Origin: Paracoccaceae bacterium
GTDB taxonomy: Bacteria; Pseudomonadota; Alphaproteobacteria; Rhodobacterales; Rhodobacteraceae
Assembly: GCA_030625695.1 (NCBI GenBank)
Contig: DAOUQK010000218.1
Location: forward strand, 1-6,415
DNA: 6,415 bases
Direction of reading: 5' to 3'
Shown one piece after another: positions 1 to 4,757 of the stretch. How positions within the stretch are numbered: the first letter of the stretch is position 1; each line of letters starts with the position of its first letter. Made by a program: the position numbers and the translations under genes. Under the pieces are notes generated by a model. It was not told where the DNA came from, did not search any database, and saw nothing but the letters and a program-made list of their open reading frames with translations.

Positions 1-10
1 TCACCGTATT

Positions 11-46
11 GTACAACGGCGAAGCGATGTTTTGGCCGTTTTGTAC
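11..46. repeat. Imperfect inverted repeat downstream of asd
   Basis: GTACAA (11-16) pairs with TTGTAC (41-46), and CGGC (17-20) pairs with GCCG (35-38), with a 2-nt bulge at 39-40 and a 14-nt loop. It begins about 35 nt beyond the asd stop codon in the direction of asd transcription, so it could help end the asd transcript. No U-tract follows on the asd (minus) strand, so it is not a classical intrinsic terminator. It could instead belong to a gene to the left of the window. Confidence 0.3.
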
Positions 47-81
47 GACAACACCAACCCCGCCGTTATCACAATTCTGCC

Positions 82-1104
82 CTAGCCCTTTTTCAGAACC
101 CGCGTGCCGAGCGTTTCGGCAATCTGCACCGCGTTCAAAGCCGCACCTTTGCGCAGGTTGTCCGAGACGCACCACAGGTTCAGACCATTGTCGATGGTGC
201 TGTCCTGACGGATGCGGCTGATGAACGTCGCATAGTCGCCGACGCATTCTACCGGGGTCACGTAGCCGCCGTCTTCGCGTTTGTCGATCACCATGATGCC
301 GGGGGCTTCGCGCAGGATGTCGCGGGCTTCGTCCTCGTCCAGAAACTCTTCGAACTCGATGTTCACGGCTTCGGAGTGACCGACAAAGACCGGGACGCGG
401 ACGCAGGTGGCCGTGACTTTGATTGACGGATCAATGATCTTTTTGGTTTCGGCGACCATTTTCCATTCTTCTTTGGTGGTGCCGTCTTCCATGAACACGT
501 CGATATGCGGAATCACGTTGAACGCAATCTGCTTGGTGAATTGTTTCGGTGGCTTGTTATCGACCGGGTTATAGATCGCTTTGGTCTGATCCCACAGTTC
601 GTCCATGCCGCCTTTGCCGGAGCCCGACACCGACTGATAAGTCGACACAACCACCCGTTTGATCCGCGCACGGTCATGCAACGGCTTCAGCGCCACAACC
701 ATCTGCGCGGTCGAGCAGTTGGGGTTGGCGATGATGTTTTTCTTGGAATAACCCACGATCGCCTCGGGGTTCACCTCAGGGACGATCAGTGGCACGTCCG
801 GGTCATAGCGGTAAAGCGAGCTGTTATCGATCACCACACAACCCGCCGCCGCCGCACCGGGTGCATATTTCTTGGTTGCTTCGGAACCCACGGCAAACAG
901 CGCGATGTCCCAGCCAGTGAAATCAAACGTATCCAGGTCTTTGGTTTTCAACGTCTTCTCGCCAAAGCTCACCTCGGTCCCCAGCGACCGGCGAGAGGCC
1001 ACAACGGCCAGTTCATCAACCGGGAACTGACGTTCCTCAAGTATGTTCAGCATTTCGCGGCCCACATTGCCTGTGGCGCCGACGACGACGACGCGGTAAC
1101 CCAT
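82..1104 (-). CDS. asd: Aspartate-semialdehyde dehydrogenase
   Basis: This enzyme reduces L-aspartyl-4-phosphate to L-aspartate-4-semialdehyde with NADPH, the branch-point step to lysine/diaminopimelate, threonine and methionine, in the cytoplasm. The 340-residue product has the N-terminal NADP-binding loop GATGNVG (residues 9-15). The active-site region NPNCSTAQM carries the catalytic Cys130. STYQSVSGSG carries the substrate-binding Gln157, VFVGHSEAVN the acid/base His243, and RKGAALN the C-terminal dimer and cofactor segment. Length is normal for the family and the gene is intact. An in-frame ATG at 1113 would add three residues, but the AGGAG ribosome site directly abuts it and is 9 nt from the ATG at 1104, so the shorter start is chosen. 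The MFS gene upstream ends 85 bp away on the same strand. The stop is TAG. Confidence 0.97.
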   Translation of the reverse strand: MGYRVVVVGATGNVGREMLNILEERQFPVDELAVVASRRSLGTEVSFGEKTLKTKDLDTFDFTGWDIALFAVGSEATKKYAPGAAAAGCVVIDNSSLYRYDPDVPLIVPEVNPEAIVGYSKKNIIANPNCSTAQMVVALKPLHDRARIKRVVVSTYQSVSGSGKGGMDELWDQTKAIYNPVDNKPPKQFTKQIAFNVIPHIDVFMEDGTTKEEWKMVAETKKIIDPSIKVTATCVRVPVFVGHSEAVNIEFEEFLDEDEARDILREAPGIMVIDKREDGGYVTPVECVGDYATFISRIRQDSTIDNGLNLWCVSDNLRKGAALNAVQIAETLGTRVLKKG

Positions 1105-1113
1105 GGTCTTCAT

Positions 1114-1118
1114 CTCCT
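1114..1118 (-). promoter_or_regulatory. Ribosome binding site of asd
   Basis: AGGAG on the minus strand is 9 nt upstream of the ATG at 1104 but has zero spacing to the ATG at 1113. The spacing decides the start in favour of 1104, giving MGYRVVVVGATG as the N-terminus. Confidence 0.7.
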
Positions 1119-1161
1119 GATGGTATAGCCCGGCCTTGTGACCGGCAGCGGTCTCATATCG

Positions 1162-1177
1162 CCAATAGCGATATTGG
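1162..1177. repeat. Short hairpin in the MFS-asd gap
   Basis: CCAATA and TATTGG flank a 4-nt loop (GCGA). It sits in the 85-bp gap between the MFS stop and the asd start. It is too short, and lacks a T-tract, to be called a terminator. It might be an mRNA processing or operator site, or chance. Confidence 0.25.
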
Positions 1178-1189
1178 GAAAGGGGTGTT

Positions 1190-2362
1190 TTAGTCCACAG
1201 AGTCGCGGCTGAACAGATAAATCAACGCGCCGATCAGCAAGGCGACGCCAAAGAAGCCGAATATCGCCATATAGGGCGCGCTGGGGTCGGCCCCGGAAAA
1301 ACTGGTATGGATATGGCCCGAGGCGAATTGCATGATGCCGACCCCGCCGATGCTGAAGAGGTTCATTAGAGTGACCCCCCGCCCGACAAGATGAGGCGGG
1401 AAGAAACTGCGGCCATGTGCCATCATTACCGGGTAAGAGACGCCGAACAGGCCGATGGCGCAGATCAGGGTGATTGACACCATGACGTTGTGGTCTATTT
1501 GCAGGACCAGTGCGGCCATGGTCAGAACCCCGGCAAAGTTGACCGCAAGGACCACCCATTTGCGCGTTCTGAAAATACGGTCCATTGGCCCCAGAATCAG
1601 AGTTCCGGTTATCATGGCCATCCCCATGAACAGCGTGGCCTGACCAATCTGCGCTGTGCTTAGCCCAAAAACATCGCTGAGGTAGGGACCAATCCACAGC
1701 CCGCGCAACCCGCCCGCAGGGGTATAGTTGACAAACATTAGTGGCAGGATGGCCCACATCACCGGCATCTTCAGAAGATCGAGTACCGAGCCTTTGGTTT
1801 CGCCTTCAACCGTTTCAGGATCCCGCACGGTCAGATGAACGCCCAAGGCGACAGCCGCCGAAATCAGCGCCAGCCCGATCAATGATGCACGCCAGCCAAT
1901 TGATTCTGCCGCCAGGGCCATCGGATAAGACGCCACCAGATTGCCAACCGAACCGACGCCAAGCATCAGCGCGGCCAAAGTGGCAAACTTGGCGGGCGGG
2001 TATTGGCGGGCAAAGATGTAATAAGAGGCCATCAGCACCGGAGAGCAGCCGATACCGATCAGCAGCATCGCCAGATTGATGTGCAACGCACTTGTGGCCA
2101 CGCCAAACAGCAACGCCCCGCCGCCACCGCCGATCAGCAACAGAACCGAGGCCGTGCGGCGTGGGCCGATATGATCCAACGCCCAACCCACGGGTAATTG
2201 CATGACTGCGAAAGACAGGAACCAAAGGCTGGACGCAAAGGCAAGGTCTTCGGGGCCGGTGCCAAGATCGTTTTCCAGAACGGCGCTGAGCACCGCAAGG
2301 AAGGCACGAAAGAACTGGCTGAGGACATACGCCAGACACAGCAGGATCAGGCCAATTTGCAC
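1190..2362 (-). CDS. MFS transporter, 12 membrane segments, substrate unknown
   Basis: The product is an inner-membrane secondary transporter of the major facilitator superfamily, 390 residues long. The sequence is hydrophobic throughout and divides into two six-helix halves joined by a charged loop around residues 178-195. The cytoplasmic loop 2-3 motif GWALDHIGPRR (59-69) matches MFS motif A, and a weaker equivalent, GPMDRIFRTRKW (258-269), marks the second half. A longer reading to 2635 exists, but its first 91 residues are non-hydrophobic and run into IS debris. A GTG at 2362 has a well placed AAGGA and begins directly with helix 1 (VQIGLILLCLAYVLS). Length then fits the family. The gene lies upstream of asd on the same strand, so the two may share a transcript. 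Nothing visible identifies the substrate; sugar, organic acid or drug transport are all possible. Confidence 0.9.
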   Translation of the reverse strand: MQIGLILLCLAYVLSQFFRAFLAVLSAVLENDLGTGPEDLAFASSLWFLSFAVMQLPVGWALDHIGPRRTASVLLLIGGGGGALLFGVATSALHINLAMLLIGIGCSPVLMASYYIFARQYPPAKFATLAALMLGVGSVGNLVASYPMALAAESIGWRASLIGLALISAAVALGVHLTVRDPETVEGETKGSVLDLLKMPVMWAILPLMFVNYTPAGGLRGLWIGPYLSDVFGLSTAQIGQATLFMGMAMITGTLILGPMDRIFRTRKWVVLAVNFAGVLTMAALVLQIDHNVMVSITLICAIGLFGVSYPVMMAHGRSFFPPHLVGRGVTLMNLFSIGGVGIMQFASGHIHTSFSGADPSAPYMAIFGFFGVALLIGALIYLFSRDSVD

Positions 2363-2368
2363 GGTTTT

Positions 2369-2373
2369 TCCTT
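2369..2373 (-). promoter_or_regulatory. Ribosome binding site setting the MFS GTG start
   Basis: AAGGA on the minus strand lies 6 nt upstream of the GTG at 2362. It is the main argument for the start being GTG rather than the ATG 273 nt further upstream. Confidence 0.65.
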
Positions 2374-2426
2374 TATAAGGGGTCGTGCGATGACTGACAC
2401 GGAGATTTGAAAGGTACAAGGGATAT

Positions 2427-2453
2427 TGAACTGCCCCGGGTGTACCGGAGAGT
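2427..2453 (+). mobile_element. IS3-like terminal sequence (left end fragment)
   Basis: The stretch begins TGAACTGCCCCGGGTG and continues with ACCGGAGAGT. It starts with TG and has the look of an IS3-family terminal inverted repeat; this comparison is from memory. A closely similar stretch recurs at 3861-3887. Downstream there is an AAAGGA and an ATG (2477) that opens only 23 codons before a TAG at 2546. If this was the start of a transposase orfA, it is broken. No matching right end is seen in the window. Confidence 0.35.
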
Positions 2454-2547
2454 AAAACGTTCAAAGGATGAACCCTATGACACAGAGAAAACACCCCCCG
2501 ACCCAGACGGCCGGGTTTCGCGCGCACGACGTTCGGCGTTTCAAATA

Positions 2548-2570
2548 GAACTGTGCCGGGTATGCGGGCG
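2548..2570 (+). repeat. Degenerate direct copy of the IS3-like end motif
   Basis: This stretch begins GAACTGTGCCGGGT and matches 2428-2450 at 17 of 23 positions, in the same orientation, 120 bp further on. It immediately precedes the transposase remnant. It may be a second, more decayed IS end or a chance resemblance between GC-rich stretches. Confidence 0.25.
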
Positions 2571-2581
2571 ATAATGCGGCG

Positions 2582-2740
2582 TACCGGGCGATTGCACCCA
2601 AGATTGGCTGCTTGCCGGGCCGCCCGCGTGAACAAGGGATGCCGCGCAAGGTTGTCATCATCGTGGTCGCAAGAAAACTTGTCACGATCGCCAATGCCAG
2701 GTGTAAATCACGCCGGATATGGGACAGTCAGACAGTCTGA
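2582..2740 (+). pseudogene. IS110-family transposase, C-terminal remnant with frameshift
   Basis: The frame ending at the TGA 2738-2740 reads REQGMPRKVVIIVVARKL, then VTIANARCKSRRIWDSQTV. This resembles the end of IS110/IS1111-type transposases, where a Gly-Lys/Met-Pro-x-Lys-Val segment is followed by a hydrophobic stretch, (A/M)RKL, then an Ile/Leu-rich NA motif and a Trp near the end. Just upstream the matching sequence continues in another frame (HPRLAACRA, about 2595-2620), which fits the usual NPxLxAFxxRLR part, so a frameshift lies near 2615-2626. A TAG at 2546 closes the final frame upstream. The N-terminal catalytic DEDD domain is absent. The assignment is by memory of the family pattern. 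No function is expected. Confidence 0.55.
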
Positions 2741-2760
2741 AAGAGACAGCTGCCAATCGA

Positions 2761-2787
2761 TTGTGCAAAGCTCCTCTGTGGTGTAAT
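2761..2787 (+). promoter_or_regulatory. Possible sigma-70 promoter of the ABC gene
   Basis: TTGTGC (2761-2766) resembles a -35 box and TGTAAT (2782-2787) matches five of six bases of the -10 consensus. The spacer is only 15 bp, shorter than the usual 16-18. The next gene starts 36 bp beyond, which is a plausible leader length. The sequence lies just after the transposase remnant, so transcription may start inside former IS DNA. Confidence 0.3.
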
Positions 2788-2822
2788 CACGGGGTTTCAT
2801 TTTTGTTCGGCGAGGGTTTCCA

Positions 2823-3749
2823 ATGTTTCAGCTATATGGCGCGATCTGGCGCATTAGTGGACGTCGTCAGATTGTTCTCATCCTTCTGTCGGTTGCTATT
2901 GCCGCTCTGGCTGCTGCGCCGTTGAAATTTCAGCAACAAATTGTCAACCTTCTGACTGATGGGTCTTTTGCGGCGTCGCAACTTTTCCTGCTTGGGGGTG
3001 GAATGATGGGGGTGGTCCTGCTCAGCCTGGGCCTTAAATGGCTCATGGGCTACCGGTCACAGATATTAGGTGAAGATGTGATCCGTATCATTCGAAAAAG
3101 GTTGCTTTCGGGAGCCGCTGACGAAGAAAAATCGCGTGGTGATATTCTCACAGGAACTTTGTCGACCGCTATTTCGGCCGAAGCTGAGGAGCTTGGAAAA
3201 TTCACTGGTAGTGCCTTCTCTGAACCTGTGATGCAGATCGGTACATTGGTCAGCGTGATCGGATTTGTTGCGTCAACCCAGCCGGGTCTTGGTCTTGTCG
3301 CATTTTTAATGATCGCACCTCAGATCGTTATTGTTCTATTTACACAAGGCAAAGTGAACGCGCTGTTGGCTGAGCGTGTGCGACTGTTGCGGCACGCGAC
3401 AGATCAGATTACCGCCACTGAACTTCAAGCCGTCGTAAACTTGGTATTAGAGGATTTTGACGGTATATACGACGCTAGGCGAACTATGTTCAAATGGAAG
3501 CTATCCACCAAGTTCCTTTTAAGCGCCATCAACGGTGCAGGAACGGTTACCGTTTTTATGCTGGGCGGAGTTCTCGTATTGCAGGGTCAGACAGATGTTG
3601 GCACCGTTGTGGCCGCAACGATGGGACTGAGCAGACTACAGGGCCCAACCACGTTTCTGATTTCGTTCTATCGGCAGGTTAGTGCAAGCAGAGTTAAGTT
3701 TGAGTTGCTGCGCGGGCTGTCGTTGCACAAAAATTCAGACAGTAATTGA
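2823..3749 (+). CDS. ABC exporter-type transmembrane domain protein lacking an ATPase domain
   Basis: The 308-residue product looks like the six-helix membrane domain of an ABC exporter. Membrane segments fall at about 16-34, 53-75, 133-151, 153-174, 232-254 and 258-281. Charged intracellular loops lie at about 80-130 (GEDVIRIIRKRLLSGA, then AEAEELGKFTGSAFSEP) and 178-228. The protein stops just after VKFELLRGL, where a linker into the nucleotide-binding domain would normally begin. No Walker A, signature or Walker B sequence occurs here or downstream in the gap. It could pair with a separate ATPase subunit encoded elsewhere, or have another role. The ATG is preceded by GAGGG at 6 nt. Base use is more AT-rich than in asd or dnaX. 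IS fragments lie on both sides, so acquisition or rearrangement is likely. The reading frame itself is intact. Confidence 0.8.
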   Translation: MFQLYGAIWRISGRRQIVLILLSVAIAALAAAPLKFQQQIVNLLTDGSFAASQLFLLGGGMMGVVLLSLGLKWLMGYRSQILGEDVIRIIRKRLLSGAADEEKSRGDILTGTLSTAISAEAEELGKFTGSAFSEPVMQIGTLVSVIGFVASTQPGLGLVAFLMIAPQIVIVLFTQGKVNALLAERVRLLRHATDQITATELQAVVNLVLEDFDGIYDARRTMFKWKLSTKFLLSAINGAGTVTVFMLGGVLVLQGQTDVGTVVAATMGLSRLQGPTTFLISFYRQVSASRVKFELLRGLSLHKNSDSN

Positions 3750-3761
3750 TGCAGCCTGACT

Positions 3762-3860
3762 AGGGCCTGTGGACATTCATGATTCCCATTTGCATTGGTT
3801 TCTGATTCAAGCTTCCAAATTAGGGAAGAAAGTGTCTGCAAATATAGGGGCTATTCATAT
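3762..3860 (+). mobile_element. IS5-like left-end fragment (tentative)
   Basis: AGGGCCTGTGGACATTCATG follows a TA dinucleotide 12 nt after the ABC stop codon, and TTTCTGATTCAAGCTTCC follows within 50 bp. From memory this resembles the non-coding left end of IS5-family elements, which begin with a GG-CCTGT type end next to a TA-type target. No transposase start or right end follows. The fragment is cut off by the next IS-like end at 3861. The right boundary is a guess. Confidence 0.3.
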
Positions 3861-3887
3861 TGAACCGCTCGGGGTTTGCCGGAGGCT
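3861..3887 (+). mobile_element. IS3-like terminal sequence (second fragment)
   Basis: The stretch begins TGAACCGCTCGGGG and continues with TTTGCCGGAGGCTC. It agrees with the 2427-2453 stretch at most positions and in the same orientation, including the TGAAC start and the shared CCGGAG. A short open stretch from the ATG at 3904 (MRIIGAPRTV, 23 codons to the TGA at 3973) follows but is not recognisable as a transposase. It is probably the stump of an IS3-family element whose remainder has been lost. Confidence 0.4.
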
Positions 3888-3998
3888 CCAACACCTGAGT
3901 AGGATGCGCATTATTGGAGCACCTCGGACGGTTGCCAAACTTGGTATCGGGTGCGGTTATTACACCCCTCCATGATAACCTTTCAGCTTAACGTTGAA

Positions 3999-4036
3999 TC
4001 AGAAATGCCAACAAACGCGTTTGTTGGCATTTCTGA
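3999..4036. terminator. Perfect 38-bp palindrome, possible bidirectional terminator
   Basis: TCAGAAATGCCAACAAACG (3999-4017) is followed directly by its exact reverse complement (4018-4036). As RNA, a further six pairs, two of them G-U, can form between 3991-3996 and 4039-4044 across an AA/AA mismatch. It lies between the convergent ABC and phosphatase genes, the usual place for a two-way terminator, and the stem carries AAA on one side and TTT on the other. A run of T beyond the stem is missing in both directions, so termination is uncertain. A protein-binding site or a mobile-element end are alternatives. The palindrome itself is certain. Confidence 0.5.
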
Positions 4037-4195
4037 AACAGTGTCTCAGGGAAAAGTCGAAAGGCTTTGATTGAAATGATAACACTTGCCGGGATCGTGT
4101 TCGGTGTTTGTGTCTATCAGGAATATTTGGAGCTTGGGCGGTGTGGTGTGTGCATCATACGCTGGTCAATATTTCGACGGCCTGATTTACGCCAT

Positions 4196-4675
4196 TCACC
4201 TTCCCCCTGCCCAACGCATTTGGGCCTGCATCTCGACGGCACAGCCCCTTACCGCCCGCAGCCTTGTCAGGGCGATCTCTGCCGACTCTCCCATGTCCAC
4301 CAATATCCGCACAATCGCCATGCCAGAACGCCCGCACCCGCCCTTGCAATGCACCAATACCCGCCCGCCCGACGCCAGAACCTGTCGCGCCTGATCAGAT
4401 GCATCCGACCAGATGTGCCAAGTTTCCGCTTTGGGAGCGCCGAAATCGGCCACCGGCAGGTGCAGCCATTCGCAGCCAATTGTTGCAAGATCGGCGGGCA
4501 AGTCCCTGGCCCCTGCCCTGTTCATCTCATCCTGCATTGTCATGCTTAGAACCAGATTTGGGGCCCAGCGGGCGATATGACGGAAATCTTTTGGGTACGC
4601 CCCAAAGCGACCTGGCAACGGTGATATGGCAATCTCTCCCTGGTCGGCTGAAATTGCTCTGATTGCAAAGCCCAT
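4196..4675 (-). CDS. Cysteine-dependent protein phosphatase, tyrosine/dual-specificity type
   Basis: The 159-residue soluble protein carries the phosphatase P-loop HCKGGCGRSGM (residues 109-119), which fits the HCx5R(S/T)G signature. Cys110 would be the nucleophile and Arg116 the phosphate-binding residue. Asp77 in LPVADFGAP is placed about 33 residues before the Cys and is the likely general acid. The overall form, with SPLPGRFG near the N-terminus and LVLSMTMQDEM, fits small bacterial tyrosine/dual-specificity phosphatases. The substrate is unknown. The ATG at 4675 keeps the conserved N-terminal segment; the ribosome site is weak (GGGGAC about 9 nt upstream). The gene is divergent from dnaX with an 82-bp gap and convergent with the ABC gene. 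All expected catalytic residues are present. Confidence 0.88.
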   Translation of the reverse strand: MGFAIRAISADQGEIAISPLPGRFGAYPKDFRHIARWAPNLVLSMTMQDEMNRAGARDLPADLATIGCEWLHLPVADFGAPKAETWHIWSDASDQARQVLASGGRVLVHCKGGCGRSGMAIVRILVDMGESAEIALTRLRAVRGCAVEMQAQMRWAGGR

Positions 4676-4757
4676 TTATCGCAGGTCCCCTATGGCGCTG
4701 GACGCGCCTGCCTTGGCGACTTACTCTGTAACCAACCCCGAATCCAGCCGAGCAAAC
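4676..4757. promoter_or_regulatory. Divergent intergenic region of the phosphatase gene and dnaX
   Basis: This 82-bp gap must supply the start signals of both outward-facing genes if each has its own promoter. No convincing -35/-10 pair was recognised on either strand. The dnaX ribosome site is weak: only GAG is seen, shortly before the ATG at 4758. Confidence 0.35.

Larger units (their letters stand above)
2374..2822. other. Gene-free interval made of IS debris
   Basis: No intact gene is seen between the divergent MFS and ABC genes. The part next to the MFS gene (about 2374-2426) should hold its promoter, but no convincing -35/-10 pair was found. From 2427 to 2740 the DNA looks like decayed insertion sequences: an IS3-like end, a degenerate second copy of that motif, and the end of an IS110-like transposase. 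The last 80 bp (2741-2822) would hold the ABC gene promoter and leader. Confidence 0.6.
3750..4195. other. Gene-free interval between convergent genes
   Basis: This stretch holds an IS5-like end (from 3762), an IS3-like end (3861-3887) and a 38-bp palindrome (3999-4036). The remaining 4037-4195 is AT-richer and shows no recognised gene. A short reading from 4076 (MITLAGIVFGVCVYQEY) is hydrophobic but has no clear ribosome site and runs on antisense into the phosphatase, so it is not called. Confidence 0.6.

Noticed and set aside
505..1128. Plus-strand 207-codon open frame
   Set aside because: It lies antisense inside asd, which has full catalytic motifs; the translation is His/Arg-rich and unlike any family.
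1110..1757. Minus-strand 215-codon open frame
   Set aside because: It is a different frame of the MFS gene and has no hydrophobic or domain pattern of its own.
1815..2339. Minus-strand 174-codon open frame
   Set aside because: It is an out-of-frame shadow of the MFS gene, with Cys/Arg/Trp-rich content.
2363..2635. N-terminal extension of the MFS transporter
   Set aside because: The 91 extra residues are not membrane-like, overlap IS debris, and the GTG start at 2362 has a good ribosome site.
2461..2694. Minus-strand 77-codon open frame
   Set aside because: It is antisense to the IS110-like transposase remnant, with no ribosome site or recognisable pattern.
2553..2786. Plus-strand 77-codon open frame
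   Set aside because: Only a short part (HPRLAACRA) is meaningful, as the out-of-frame piece of the transposase remnant; the rest is random-looking.
3769..3975. Plus-strand 68-codon open frame
   Set aside because: It spans two IS-like ends and lacks a clear ribosome site; it is more likely chance read-through of debris.
3965..3980. Inverted repeat GGTTAT...ATAACC before the palindrome
   Set aside because: The six-base arms and long loop are within chance expectation.
4056..4071. Hairpin AAAGTC-GAAA-GGCTTT
   Set aside because: The six-pair stem contains a G-U pair and has no clear T-run; it is too weak to call a terminator.
4067..4549. Plus-strand 160-codon open frame
   Set aside because: Most of it is antisense to the phosphatase gene and is Pro/His/Cys-rich. 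The hydrophobic first part alone is too short to support a gene.
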